Shown here piece after piece: positions 29,256-42,110 of a DNA stretch of 64,000 nt. The notes under the pieces were generated by a model. The model saw nothing but the letters and a program-made list of their open reading frames with translations. It searched no databases and was not told the DNA's origin. Position 1 is the stretch's first letter, and each line of letters starts with the position of its first letter. Source of the DNA: Nitrosomonas sp. Lineage in GTDB: Bacteria > Pseudomonadota > Gammaproteobacteria > Burkholderiales > Nitrosomonadaceae. The stretch lies in contig JALDQW010000001.1 of NCBI GenBank assembly GCA_031316255.1, positions 1,240,001 through 1,304,000 on the forward strand, written 5' to 3'. Position numbers and translations under genes: made by a program.

Positions 29256-29762
29256 ATGTCCTATCCAGATAAAAAGAACAGTCTCGCATATATTGCGCTT
29301 GGCAGTAATCTTGAAGATCCGTTCAAGCAGATACAATCGGCAATCGAGAAAATAAAAAAATTACCCGATACAAATTTTTTGAAATGTTCTTCTCTTTATA
29401 AAAGTAAAGCCGTTGGATTGCTCAACCAGCCTGATTATATCAATGCTGTTGCCGAAATCGATACGACGTTAACACCTGTAGAATTATTGGATAAATTATT
29501 AAAAATAGAACTGCAACATGGACGCGTACGCACGTTTCGCAATGCACCACGCACACTTGATCTGGACATTTTGCTCTACGGTAATCTGCAATTCAGCGAC
29601 GATAGGCTGACGATACCCCATCCGCGCATGACCCAACGCGCGTTTGTATTGCTGCCGTTAATGGAAATCGCGCCGCATTGCGAGATTCCGGAACATGGTA
29701 AAATCAGTCAATTGATTACTGCATGTTCCAATCAAAAAATTGAACAGCTCAATATTTCCTGA
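29256..29762 (+). CDS. folK: 6-hydroxymethyl-7,8-dihydropterin pyrophosphokinase FolK
   Basis: A 168-residue folate-pathway enzyme that pyrophosphorylates 6-hydroxymethyl-dihydropterin. It shows IALGSNLEDPFKQI near the start, the QPDYINAVAEIDT strand, and the family signature RTLDLDILLYG with the nearby IPHPRMTQRAFVLLPLMEIAP. The pcnB-folK-panB-panC order is common in beta- and gammaproteobacteria. Confidence 0.95.
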   Translation: MSYPDKKNSLAYIALGSNLEDPFKQIQSAIEKIKKLPDTNFLKCSSLYKSKAVGLLNQPDYINAVAEIDTTLTPVELLDKLLKIELQHGRVRTFRNAPRTLDLDILLYGNLQFSDDRLTIPHPRMTQRAFVLLPLMEIAPHCEIPEHGKISQLITACSNQKIEQLNIS

Positions 29763-29819
29763 AAACAAATCTCTTCATTTCAGATGTGCTATTGAAGATC
29801 GATTGAATAAATAATCCAT

Positions 29820-30614
29820 ATGAGAACCACAATCAATACTTTACTGAAAATGTATGAAAATGGTGAGAAATTTACTGTTCTGACTTGCTATGATGCGCTA
29901 TTTGCCAAACTCTTGGAAGACTGTGGGGTTGATGTTTTACTGGTCGGTGATTCCCTGGGCAATGTGATTCAAGGCAAAGAGACCACATTGTCGGTTACCC
30001 TGGAAAACATGATTTACCATACACATTGTGTGGCACGTGGCGCTGACAAAGCATTTATTATGGTCGATATGCCTTTTGGAACCTCGCAGCTGTCCCCGGA
30101 ACGCACCTTCGAAAACGCATCCCAAATCATGGCTGCAGGCGCCCAGATGGTCAAGATAGAAGGCGGCCGTATTATGGCCGAAACGATTCAATACTTAACA
30201 CAGCGAGGCATTCCAGTTTGCGCTCATATCGGTTTAATGCCGCAGTCTATTCATCAACTGGGTGGCTATAAAATACAGGGAAATACGGAAATCGCGGCAA
30301 AAATGTTGCTGGAAGATGCAAAAATCCTGGAAGAATCCGGCGCTAATTTATTATTGATGGAAGCGATTCCGGCAAAGCTTGCAAAACAAATTTCGGAAAT
30401 CCTGTCTATTCCAACAATTGGCATCGGCGCTGGCGCTGATTGTTCTGCTCAGGTACTGGTCTTGCATGACATGCTGGGTTTGTATCAAGGTAAAAAATCT
30501 AAATTCATCAAGAACTTTATGGAAGAATCCCACACCATTGAGGATGCCGTGCGCAATTATGTCAAGGCGGTGAAGACAAGTCAGTTCCCTGATTCAGAAC
30601 ATGAATTCCATTAA
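29820..30614 (+). CDS. panB: 3-methyl-2-oxobutanoate hydroxymethyltransferase PanB
   Basis: A 264-residue first enzyme of pantothenate synthesis, converting alpha-ketoisovalerate to ketopantoate. The family hallmarks are LTCYDALFAKLLED, the metal-binding LLVGDSLGNV, MVDMPFGT, MVKIEGG, and GLMPQSIHQLGGYKIQG. The length matches the usual 263-264 residues. It starts 57 bases after folK and is followed by panC. Confidence 0.96.
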   Translation: MRTTINTLLKMYENGEKFTVLTCYDALFAKLLEDCGVDVLLVGDSLGNVIQGKETTLSVTLENMIYHTHCVARGADKAFIMVDMPFGTSQLSPERTFENASQIMAAGAQMVKIEGGRIMAETIQYLTQRGIPVCAHIGLMPQSIHQLGGYKIQGNTEIAAKMLLEDAKILEESGANLLLMEAIPAKLAKQISEILSIPTIGIGAGADCSAQVLVLHDMLGLYQGKKSKFIKNFMEESHTIEDAVRNYVKAVKTSQFPDSEHEFH

Positions 30615-30632
30615 CCGCTAAATTCAAGCAAA

Positions 30633-31469
30633 TTGAAAATAGTCGAAAACATAGCAGCACTGCGTCAAGCGCTACAAAATGTAAAAAATATTGCCTTCGT
30701 GCCAACAATGGGGAATTTGCATGAAGGCCACCTCTCGCTCATACGAATCGCCAAAAAGCATGCCGACTTTGTGGTTGTCAGTATTTTCGTCAACCCTCTG
30801 CAGTTTTTACCCAGTGAAGATTTTAATCACTACCCACGATCACTAAAAGCAGATTGTGATTTGCTAAACAGCCTGGATGTGGATTTGGTCTTTGCTCCCA
30901 ATAATAAAATTCTTTTTCCTGTTCCTCAGGAAATCTTGGTACTATTACCCCCTATAGCTGACATGTATGAAGGTGAATTTAGACCCGGTTTTTTTACTGG
31001 CGTTGCTACGGTCGTATTAAAATTAATTAATATTATTCAACCGGATATCGCTGTTTTTGGAAAGAAGGATTATCAGCAATTGCATATTATGCGATTAATG
31101 ATGCAACAGTTTAACTTTCCGATTAAAATTCTGGATGGAGAAATTATTCGGGCAACGGATGGGCTTGCTTTGAGTTCCCGCAACCAGTATCTAGACAACA
31201 CTCAACGTCTGGAAGCATGTAATTTATATCAAACATTAAAAAACATCGTTAATGAAGTAAAAAACGGTCAAAGCGATTTTTCACGATTAGAAAAGAAGGC
31301 AATTAAAACACTTACTGAAAAAGAATGGAAAGTAGACTATATTTCCATTGTCGATCAAGAAACGTTGTTACCTGCTCAAATCAATAACCGAAAACGCGTT
31401 GTACTGGCAGCTGCTCGAATTGGAAAAACAAGACTCATAGATAATATCGAATTTATCAACGAGTGTTGA
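30633..31469 (+). CDS. panC: Pantothenate synthetase PanC
   Basis: A 278-residue ligase that joins pantoate and beta-alanine using ATP. The motifs are FVPTMGNLHEGHLSLI (HIGH-like nucleotide site), SIFVNPLQF, FGKKDYQQL and LSSRNQYL (KMSKS-like). The start is TTG at 30633 with no clear ribosome site; no better in-frame start gives the conserved N-terminus. Its placement 18 bases after panB supports translational coupling. Confidence 0.95.
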   Translation: MKIVENIAALRQALQNVKNIAFVPTMGNLHEGHLSLIRIAKKHADFVVVSIFVNPLQFLPSEDFNHYPRSLKADCDLLNSLDVDLVFAPNNKILFPVPQEILVLLPPIADMYEGEFRPGFFTGVATVVLKLINIIQPDIAVFGKKDYQQLHIMRLMMQQFNFPIKILDGEIIRATDGLALSSRNQYLDNTQRLEACNLYQTLKNIVNEVKNGQSDFSRLEKKAIKTLTEKEWKVDYISIVDQETLLPAQINNRKRVVLAAARIGKTRLIDNIEFINEC

Positions 31470-31556
31470 TCAATGACTTAAATTGTCATTAGACTTTAAA
31501 CCGATTTGCGTACTAGATTCGATCTGGTTCCGATTAATACAGGTAATAGTTAAATC

Positions 31557-32921
31557 ATGCAGGCATTTAATACTTTCTGGTTATCATGTCTTGAACATTT
31601 TAGAAATGAATTAAATGCACAACAATTCAACACCTGGATCAAACCTCTCGAATTAGAAGGCAATAATCATGATAATGGAACGGAAGTCATTATCATTGCG
31701 CCTAACCGGTTTGTTCTGCAATGGGTTCAAGATAATTTTATTTCGCATATCGAAAATATGGCGAAAGATCATTTTTCGAAAGAAATTCAATTTAACCTGA
31801 AAATAGCTGACCCATCTAAAGTAGCCAATAAATCAACCAAAATAGAAAAAACTGCACCGGCGCCTATAGCTGAAAATCAGTCTAAACAAAAAAAAAGAAC
31901 GGCCAGTCAGCTCAACCCTAATTTTACATTCGACAATTTCGTCACCGGAAAAGCCAATCAACTGGCCCGGGCAGGCGCCATTCAGGTTGCCGAATCACCT
32001 GGAATCGCTTATAACCCACTTTTTATCTACGGCGGTGTTGGACTCGGTAAAACACATCTCATCCAGGCAATTGGAAACTTGGTCTATGAAAACAACAAGC
32101 AAGCGAAAATCCGCTATGTGCATGCCGAAAAATATGTATCCGACGTCGTCAATGCATATCAACACAAGTCATTTGACCAATTCAAACTGTATTACCATTC
32201 ACTCGATCTTTTGATGATTGACGACGTACAATTCTTTGTTGGCAAAAACCGAACTCAGGAAGAATTTTTTTACGCATTTAATGCGCTTATTGAAGCGCAT
32301 AAACAGGTCATAATTACCAGTGATTCCTATCCCAAGGAAATATCCGGCCTTGAAGAACGTCTCGTTTCACGTTTTGGATGGGGTCTGACTGTTGCCATTG
32401 AACCACCGGAACTTGAAATGCGCGTTGCCATACTTATCAAAAAAGCCGAGCAAGAAAAAATAAAGCTCGACGAAAATATTGCTTTTTTCATTGCAAAGCA
32501 TATCCGCTCGAATGTTCGTGAACTGGAAGGCGCGTTGAAACGCATCACTGCGTTCTCCCGTTTTGTCGGTCAGGATATAACGCTTGAAATTGCCAAAGAA
32601 GCATTAAAAGACTTGCTCGCAGTACAGAACCGGCAAATATCGATAGAGAATATCCAAAAAACCGTAGCCGATTACTACAAAATAAAAGTTTCTGAAATGT
32701 ACTCCAAAAAAAGATCTCGCGTTATCGCAAGGCCCAGACAAATGGCTATGGCTATTGCCAAGGAGCTCACGACACTGAGTTTGCCTGATATTGGCGAAGC
32801 GTTTGGCGGCCGGGATCATACGACAGTACTGCATGGTCATCGAAAGATCAATGAACTCCGTACATCCGATCCTGCAATCAATCGTGACTATAATGCATTG
32901 ATACATATTCTGCGTGGTTGA
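31557..32921 (+). CDS. dnaA: Chromosomal replication initiator DnaA
   Basis: A 454-residue AAA+ initiator. Domain I (about 1-85) is followed by a short linker, then domain III with Walker A ([16 protein letters not shown]), Walker B ([10 protein letters not shown]) and sensor motifs, and domain IV with the DNA-binding signature [20 protein letters not shown]. The length is close to E. coli DnaA (467). It precedes a DnaA-box region and dnaN. The upstream neighbour here is panC instead of the rnpA/rpmH genes often found next to dnaA, a minor difference in gene order. Confidence 0.97.
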   Translation: MQAFNTFWLSCLEHFRNELNAQQFNTWIKPLELEGNNHDNGTEVIIIAPNRFVLQWVQDNFISHIENMAKDHFSKEIQFNLKIADPSKVANKSTKIEKTAPAPIAENQSKQKKRTASQLNPNFTFDNFVTGKANQLARAGAIQVAESPGIAYNPLFIYGGVGLGKTHLIQAIGNLVYENNKQAKIRYVHAEKYVSDVVNAYQHKSFDQFKLYYHSLDLLMIDDVQFFVGKNRTQEEFFYAFNALIEAHKQVIITSDSYPKEISGLEERLVSRFGWGLTVAIEPPELEMRVAILIKKAEQEKIKLDENIAFFIAKHIRSNVRELEGALKRITAFSRFVGQDITLEIAKEALKDLLAVQNRQISIENIQKTVADYYKIKVSEMYSKKRSRVIARPRQMAMAIAKELTTLSLPDIGEAFGGRDHTTVLHGHRKINELRTSDPAINRDYNALIHILRG

Positions 32922-32972
32922 AAATTACCCGCAACTGTTACTCATTTTTATGTTGATAACATTTTAAAAACC

Positions 32973-32981
32973 TGTGAATAA
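32973..32981 (-). promoter_or_regulatory. DnaA box (consensus)
   Basis: TGTGAATAA on the plus strand, that is TTATTCACA on the minus strand, an exact match to TTATNCACA. It lies 52 bases past the dnaA stop. Confidence 0.65.
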
Positions 32982-33007
32982 CTTCAAATACACACTTTTC
33001 TCTGATT

Positions 33008-33016
33008 TTATCCACA
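33008..33016 (+). promoter_or_regulatory. DnaA box (consensus)
   Basis: TTATCCACA, an exact high-affinity DnaA box on the plus strand, facing the opposite box 27 bases upstream. Confidence 0.7.
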
Positions 33017-33144
33017 AAAAACACACATGAATTACTGTTTTTATACCCTATTTATTTTAAAAATAAATATCTGATTCTTAAAAATAAAACATATTTATAC
33101 AGTAATTTTCAAATCATTATCAGTTTTACTAAATATTTCTATAA

Positions 33145-36725
<3,581 letters not shown>

Positions 36726-36756
36726 GTCGATGTTAAAGGACTGATAAAAAAGAATA

Positions 36757-36785
36757 ACATACCGGCTGATTTTATGCCGGTATGT
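36757..36785. terminator. Hairpin between gyrB and the convergent holin-like gene
   Basis: A perfect 10-bp stem, ACATACCGGC pairing with GCCGGTATGT, around a 9-base loop, 32 bases after the gyrB stop. It lies between two convergent genes and could end transcription from both sides. No clear T-run follows on the plus strand. Confidence 0.55.
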
Positions 36786-36818
36786 AATGGTTAGGCGAAT
36801 GTGTTGCACGCGCCAGAC

Positions 36819-37250
36819 TTAGTCCTCTTTCAAAGGGCTTCGTTCTCTGGAAACACCTTTCAATTTTTCAAATGTCCGCAATCCACCCATTCCCAACATA
36901 GCCAGTACCAACTGATAAAGGCCATCCGTATGGATTTGCGGAGGATGCGGAAATTCAGGATAAAATGCGGAAAATGCCCAGGCCAGCATGGGTTGCAGTA
37001 CGAAAGCCCACAATAACCCGATTCCGCAAATCCAGCCGATAAATGGCCGCCATCCGGCAACGAATACGCTTTTATGACTTGCTTCAACCAGATTAACCCT
37101 GGTTTGAGCCTCTCCAGCTGACATTACCGCATTCATTAATTCACGTTCAAATTCTTCCTTGGCTTCAGCACGTTTATTGGGGTCAGGAATTCGATCAATA
37201 AGCTTGTTGATTACTGGCCCTAATAAAGGTTGTAAGAAATTCCAGATCAT
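36819..37250 (-). CDS. Holin-like protein of the GTA/3TM holin family
   Basis: A 143-residue protein. The N-terminal helix (LLGPVINKLIDRIPDPNKRA) is followed by a charged helical hairpin, then the motif SHKSVFVAGWRPFIGWICGI and hydrophobic stretches that fit two or three membrane segments. The AGWRPFIGW motif is the hallmark of the 'holin of 3TMs, for gene-transfer release' family. A perfect ribosome site (AGGAGG) precedes the start. No other phage gene is adjacent, so this is an orphan; whether it acts in lysis or is a domesticated membrane protein is unknown. Confidence 0.8.
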   Translation of the reverse strand: MIWNFLQPLLGPVINKLIDRIPDPNKRAEAKEEFERELMNAVMSAGEAQTRVNLVEASHKSVFVAGWRPFIGWICGIGLLWAFVLQPMLAWAFSAFYPEFPHPPQIHTDGLYQLVLAMLGMGGLRTFEKLKGVSRERSPLKED

Positions 37251-37590
37251 TTTGATTCCTCCTAATGTATGATTTACCTTCTAAAAAGTATGCAGCTGCA
37301 AGATGCTATACACGGATTATTCATGAGCGACGAATAACGTGGTATGGCACCATCTCAGGGACAACAGAAATAATTCATTCATTGAGAACTACCCCTAGAA
37401 TAACGTATTTTTTAAGATTGTTCATCTGACGGGTATTGAACCGCTTCAGCACGATTTCGGTTACTAAAAAACAGGAACCTGTCGCGAAAGTCGATAATCA
37501 AATAAATTGTTATCATAATTAGTCTATAATCGATAATTTACCGAGCGTTAGTATGCCTCCAGATGAGTGCGGTATCCTCAATAATGATTC
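37251..37590. other. Intergenic region between holin-like gene and pyk
   Basis: A 340-bp gap between divergent genes. A TATAAT hexamer at 37525-37530 may be the pyk -10 box, but no -35 sits at standard spacing. No RNA gene or further ORF is apparent. Confidence 0.4.
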
Positions 37591-39030
37591 ATGAATAATC
37601 TGAAAAACCTTCGAAAAACCAAGATTGTTGCCACCATTGGCCCGGCCTGTGATTCACCCGATGTTCTGAAAGCGATGATCTCTGCGGGGATGAATGTTGC
37701 ACGTCTGAATCTGTCCCATGGCACCATTGAGGAGCACCAGGTCCGCCTGGATTGGATCCGTGAAACCGCCAACACGATGGGTGTGCCACTGGCCATCATG
37801 GTTGACACCCGAGGAATCGAAATTCGAACCGGCAAACTCAGTGATCGCTCGGTTGAACTGATGCGGGGTATGAAATTTACCCTGTATACGGACGGACGCA
37901 TCGGCAACGCGGATGGTGTTTCCATAACCTATAGAAACTTGCCCAGTGAAGTAAAATCGGGAACTTCGATTTTGATCGATGACGGCGCCATCGAACTGGA
38001 AGTGACTTCGGTTACATATAACGAAATCGTCTGCCAGATTGTCCATGGCGGTATTTTAAAGGAAAACAAGAGCGTCAACTTGCCTGACATAGAACTGGCA
38101 GTCAATGCGGTGAGCCCGGAATTCAGAGATGATATCGTCAGGGAAATCAACTTTGCTGCAGAAAACGACGTGGACTATTTGGCTGCATCTTTTGTACAAA
38201 GTGCGGAGGATATCCATCGTATCCGGGATATTTTTCTGAAAACCGAACGACGCACGCCAATCATTGCCAAAATAGAAAATAAAGCTGGGATCAAGCACCT
38301 CGAGGAAATTGTTAAAGCGGCTGATGGGGTGATGGTGGCGCGCGGTGACCTCGGTGTCGAACTGCCATTGGCTGAAGTTCCCGTATTTCAGAAAAAAATT
38401 ATCCGTACCACGGTAATGAATGGCAAACCCGTAATTACTGCGACAGAGATGCTTGCTTCCATGGAGCGTAATCCCAAGCCCACCCGCGCCGAGGCCAGCG
38501 ATGTCGCCAACGCTATTCTTGATGGTACATCGGCAGTCATGCTTTCAGGGGAAACCGCGATAGGTAAATTCCCGGTAGAAGCAGTGCGCACCATGTCTAT
38601 TCTTGCCCAGCGCGCAGAGGCATCGCTGAGTGAATACGGTTACTTGCAGAAAACCCGCATTGATCAATTGAACATTATTCCCGAGGTAGTCAGTCAGTCG
38701 GCGGTTGATATGGCAGAAAAGCTTAAGGCCGTCGCCATATTCAGTCTTACCGAAACCGGCCTCACGTCCCGGTTGATCTCCAAAAATCGCCCCGACTGCC
38801 CAATAGTAGCTGTAACCTATTCCCAGTTGGTGGCGCGGCGCTTGTCCATGAACTGGGGTGTGGTACCCTTGCTCAGTGAAGAAGGCAATGACGATAATGC
38901 CAAGCTTGAATTCGCATTAAGCCGGGCCAAGGCACTTGGTTACATCAAAATGGGAGATGTTGTTGTCGTAACTGCAGGAACACAGCGTCGAGTCGGGGGC
39001 ACCGACCATATTCGCGTATTGAAAGTGTAA
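37591..39030 (+). CDS. pyk: Pyruvate kinase
   Basis: A 479-residue glycolytic enzyme making pyruvate and ATP from phosphoenolpyruvate. TKIVATIGPACDSPDVL opens the barrel, the active-site signature IIAKIENKAGIKHLEEIV is followed by GVMVARGDLGVELP, then TEMLASMERNPKPTRAEASD and SGETAIGKFPVEAV. The length fits the bacterial 470-480-residue class. One oddity: the usual DTKGPEIR substrate-loop motif reads DTRGIEIRTG here, with Pro and Lys replaced. A perfect hairpin follows the gene at 39079-39105. Confidence 0.93.
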   Translation: MNNLKNLRKTKIVATIGPACDSPDVLKAMISAGMNVARLNLSHGTIEEHQVRLDWIRETANTMGVPLAIMVDTRGIEIRTGKLSDRSVELMRGMKFTLYTDGRIGNADGVSITYRNLPSEVKSGTSILIDDGAIELEVTSVTYNEIVCQIVHGGILKENKSVNLPDIELAVNAVSPEFRDDIVREINFAAENDVDYLAASFVQSAEDIHRIRDIFLKTERRTPIIAKIENKAGIKHLEEIVKAADGVMVARGDLGVELPLAEVPVFQKKIIRTTVMNGKPVITATEMLASMERNPKPTRAEASDVANAILDGTSAVMLSGETAIGKFPVEAVRTMSILAQRAEASLSEYGYLQKTRIDQLNIIPEVVSQSAVDMAEKLKAVAIFSLTETGLTSRLISKNRPDCPIVAVTYSQLVARRLSMNWGVVPLLSEEGNDDNAKLEFALSRAKALGYIKMGDVVVVTAGTQRRVGGTDHIRVLKV

Positions 39031-39078
39031 AATCAGCAGATGAGCGATTTTCGTGTAAGTCTGATTCTGTAGTTTCTG

Positions 39079-39105
39079 CGATAAGCCTCTGTGAGAGGCT
39101 TATCG
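39079..39105. terminator. Perfect 12-bp hairpin downstream of pyk
   Basis: CGATAAGCCTCT pairs with AGAGGCTTATCG around a GTG loop, 48 bases past the pyk stop and 57 bases before the end of the convergent gene at 39162. The stem is strong but no T-run follows on either side, so it may act as a bidirectional terminator or an mRNA-stabilising hairpin. Confidence 0.6.
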
Positions 39106-39161
39106 GCATTCATATCCTTATTGAATAATCTAAGAATGAATAGTTAAAGCTAACAGATAAA

Positions 39162-40964
39162 CTATTTTGATGTATTCAATGGATCGAGTTGCTGCGGCGT
39201 TAATTGGTTTTTCCAGCTTTGCGGCAGGTTTTGCACCCAGCCGTTATAAACCACAGGGATAGGCAACAATCCCTGACCGCCCATTCCATCAAGTGCCGTA
39301 ATCGTGTCGTCTGAGGCGGTATTTGCAGTCGAAGTCAACAAAATTCTACCAACAACTTTAGCGTCAGCCGGATTGCCGTCACCGTTGGGATCGATATCGA
39401 CAACTTGCAGCACATTGGCTGATTGACTGCTGACATAGGCGTAATAACCGCCTCCAGCTTTGGCGCCAAATTGCACCCCATGACACCCTGCATCGCAAGA
39501 CAGCGAAGCCACCAGCGTATCCGTTTTGGTATCCACAATGGTGATGGTATCGGTCAGGATATTAGCCGTTACCATGGCTATACCATCCGGACTGACCGGT
39601 GTTTGAATCGGCAAGCCGCCAACCGGGCCGGTAATGTTACCGTTAACCGGGTCATAGTTTTGCAGTAGATTAATGGTTTTGAGTACCGTTCCGGTCGCTG
39701 TTTCGATTACTGTAAACGTGCTATCGAGAAAATTAGCGACATAGTATTTACTGGAATCGGGCATCATGCCGGTAGCAATCGGATGTGCTTCTACGCTGCC
39801 GGTAGGAACAATATCCTGTATATCGTCGCGCACAAAGTCATAGATAGTTGAATCTCCGGTAAATACATTAGGGGTTACCATAGTGCCGCCGTCATGACCC
39901 ATCCAATGTGCATGCGGGCCAGGCCGACCGACATCAATGCGCCGTTCGATGCCGCCGGCAAGCGGTGACAACTCGACAACCGATTCATTCCGGTCTGAAC
40001 CGTTGATAGAAACATGCAATTGATCGGTATCCACGCGTGTCATTACATGTGCTGGCGCTTCTCCAACCTGAATCCGGTCGATGAACTGGCCGGATTCCCG
40101 GTCAAAAATCGTCAGCTTGCTGTCAAACCATTCCGTGACATAAATAAGATTCTGATCGCGGTCAGTCCACATATTGTGTGGGTTGTTGAGTTCTACATCA
40201 GGCAAGAATACTTTGCGTTTTACTTGCCAGGTTGTTGCATCAACAACAGCCGCTGCGCCCGGCTTGCGTTTGTTGGCCGTTTTCTCAAATTGTGTGTTTA
40301 CCCAGACTTCACCCACACCCGGTGGGGGCGTTAACAACGATGGCAGGGCAGTATCGTTGCCATAGCGTGCTTTCAGTACGCTGGCGAGATCAACCACCGC
40401 ACCACCTGTAATGCGTACAGGAACACTGGGGTAATTGATATGCCAAGGGTCTGATGAAGAGAAGTTTTGCCAGTTACCCGGCTCGGTCAACACCATAAAA
40501 CCGCGCAGCAGGCGTGTTGCCAGATCACTGCTGGTCGGCACAGTAATGCCATTAATCAGTGTAATCGTTTCACCCAGGTCGAGTCCTTCGGTATTCGGAT
40601 CGTCCACGATCACTGCACCGAGCATGTAGGGATGCACCTGACAGAAAAAGACGTACAGGCCAGGCGTTCTTAACGTGACACTTTCACTGCCTTTTTGCGG
40701 ATCGGTATCAAAAGGCATGTTTCTCGCGCCAGTGGGATAAAGCAGGCTGGTATAAGTATGCACGGTATTGGAATCTCCCGTGAAAACAACTTCGACACCC
40801 GGTGTGCCTACGCCAAGAGAGCCCAGCCCGGCCACTGGTCCGTTGGTATTTTTATACCAAATACCCGGCCCGTCGTTCAGTTTAAAAGTAATCCGGTTGC
40901 CCCCCTTTGCCCAGACCAGAGCGGGAAGAACCATCAAAATAATCACGATTAATAATTTTTTCAT
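39162..40964 (-). CDS. Secreted cupredoxin / YVTN beta-propeller protein
   Basis: A 600-residue exported protein; the signal peptide ends after VWA (residue 19). Residues 25-122 form a cupredoxin domain with a full type 1 copper set: H69, C108, H111 and M114 (CQVHPYM). Residues from about 215 on are a beta-propeller with YVTN-type repeats (LIYVTEWFDSKLTIFDRESG, KYYVANFLDSTFTVIETATG, IAMVTANILTDTITIVDTKT). The order is the reverse of nitrous oxide reductase, which has the propeller first, and Cu-A ligands are absent, so it is not NosZ. An electron-transfer or copper-handling role in the periplasm is inferred. A ribosome site AGGGAA precedes the start. Confidence 0.85.
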   Translation of the reverse strand: MKKLLIVIILMVLPALVWAKGGNRITFKLNDGPGIWYKNTNGPVAGLGSLGVGTPGVEVVFTGDSNTVHTYTSLLYPTGARNMPFDTDPQKGSESVTLRTPGLYVFFCQVHPYMLGAVIVDDPNTEGLDLGETITLINGITVPTSSDLATRLLRGFMVLTEPGNWQNFSSSDPWHINYPSVPVRITGGAVVDLASVLKARYGNDTALPSLLTPPPGVGEVWVNTQFEKTANKRKPGAAAVVDATTWQVKRKVFLPDVELNNPHNMWTDRDQNLIYVTEWFDSKLTIFDRESGQFIDRIQVGEAPAHVMTRVDTDQLHVSINGSDRNESVVELSPLAGGIERRIDVGRPGPHAHWMGHDGGTMVTPNVFTGDSTIYDFVRDDIQDIVPTGSVEAHPIATGMMPDSSKYYVANFLDSTFTVIETATGTVLKTINLLQNYDPVNGNITGPVGGLPIQTPVSPDGIAMVTANILTDTITIVDTKTDTLVASLSCDAGCHGVQFGAKAGGGYYAYVSSQSANVLQVVDIDPNGDGNPADAKVVGRILLTSTANTASDDTITALDGMGGQGLLPIPVVYNGWVQNLPQSWKNQLTPQQLDPLNTSK

Positions 40965-41501
40965 ATCATTTCCCTAATTTAAGCAGCAGGCCGGTAAAAG
41001 TACTAAAACGGCCCAACCAATTTGTAACCGAAAAGTTGTGAGTTACTTCAATTTGTAGACAGTAATTTAATGAGCGCATCACTGAATCCAATAATTGATA
41101 GTTTGATAATGTGTTAAAGCAATCGATAGAGAGATTTTTTTCCACTTTACGTTTACAAATTTCATTACAAATGCGTATACACATGTGAACTTTTAACATG
41201 CGGTATATCCGCATAATCCGCAAAAGGGTTCAAATCAAGGAATAATTCTTATTGACTTATGTTGGTTACATTAATGTACCAAAGTTAATTTAAGCCATTT
41301 AATTTTCTGTTTTATAATAAGAAATTTTATTTATCACACACTTCTCTTTGCACTTCTTTTTTTCAGCACAGCCGTTTGCCATGCTGAGTTCGATCACGTT
41401 TGGGTTCTAATTTTTTTGCAATCCATTGAACCATTTAATGATGGTTGTGGATTAACGGGTAAGTGGAACTAAGTAACGATGTCTCATTGAATTAATGGAT
41501 C
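40965..41501. other. Divergent intergenic region with dyad elements
   Basis: A 537-bp AT-rich gap between the divergent cupredoxin gene and the sigma operon. It holds two small dyads: ATGCGG-TATAT-CCGCAT at 41198-41214 and TACATTAATGTA at 41267-41278, the latter flanked by TTGG and CCAA. A TTGACT at 41252-41257 could be a -35 box, but no well-spaced -10 is seen. These may be operators for either gene; no ORF is supported. Confidence 0.4.
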
Positions 41502-42092
41502 ATGGCCATATCACCCAGAAATGATAAAGAGAGTATTTATGCCTCACCGAAAATGCAGGCGAGAGAGCAGCAGTTGATTGCTGAAACAGCGGCAGGGAAC
41601 GAGAAGGCATTTGAGCAGCTTTATCAGCTTTATTTTAACCGGTTGTTTCAATTTGTTTTTCGCATTACGCGAACGCAGAACGGCATTGAAGAAGTGATTA
41701 ATGATGTGATGTATGTCGTTTGGGATAAGGCTTCAACGTATAATCAGATATGCCGTCCATCAACCTGGATACTGGGCATTGCGTATTTCAAGGCATTGAA
41801 GAGTATTGAGAAATCGATTGCTGATGAGGACCGTTCTGTTGAGTTTAATGATGAGCTGGATTATTTTCCTGATAAAGGTACGGATTGGATTTCTCAGCTG
41901 GAGACCAGTAACTGGCTGGAAGTTGCATTCAAACAGTTGTCGACTGAGCAACGGGCGGTTGTTGAAATGACTTATTTTCAAGGCCTGCATTACAATGAGA
42001 TCGCTGAGATTATGCAATGCCCGGAAAACACCGTGAAAACCAGAATGTTTCATGCACGAAAAATTCTGGCAAAATCACTTCAGCAAGATTAA
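41502..42092 (+). CDS. ECF-type RNA polymerase sigma factor
   Basis: A 196-residue sigma-70 family factor. Region 2 runs at about 30-100 (EKAFEQLYQLYFNRLFQFVF, then EEVINDVMYVVWDKA and PSTWILGIAYFKALK), and region 4 lies at about 140-190 (LSTEQRAVVEMTYFQGLHYN, EIAEIMQCPENTVKTRMFHA). It is the first gene of a three-gene operon with an anti-sigma factor and a secreted protease. ATG 41502 is chosen because it gives a normal N-terminal length. Confidence 0.93.
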   Translation: MAISPRNDKESIYASPKMQAREQQLIAETAAGNEKAFEQLYQLYFNRLFQFVFRITRTQNGIEEVINDVMYVVWDKASTYNQICRPSTWILGIAYFKALKSIEKSIADEDRSVEFNDELDYFPDKGTDWISQLETSNWLEVAFKQLSTEQRAVVEMTYFQGLHYNEIAEIMQCPENTVKTRMFHARKILAKSLQQD

Positions 42093-42110
42093 TGGCAGGA
42101 GCGAATAGAG

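Larger units (their letters stand above)
32922..33144. other. oriC: Putative chromosomal origin of replication (oriC) between dnaA and dnaN
   Basis: The dnaA-dnaN gap is 223 bp and very AT-rich. Two exact consensus DnaA boxes (TTATNCACA) are present, one per strand, plus a near-match TGTTGATAA at 32951-32959. The right half (33031-33143) is almost pure A/T and could serve as the unwinding element. Position between dnaA and dnaN is the classic bacterial origin site. Few boxes are seen, so the functional origin may extend into adjacent sequence. Confidence 0.6.

Noticed and set aside
39162..40964. Nitrous oxide reductase
   Set aside because: Propeller and cupredoxin are in reversed order; the CuA motif with two Cys and the CuZ His set are absent.
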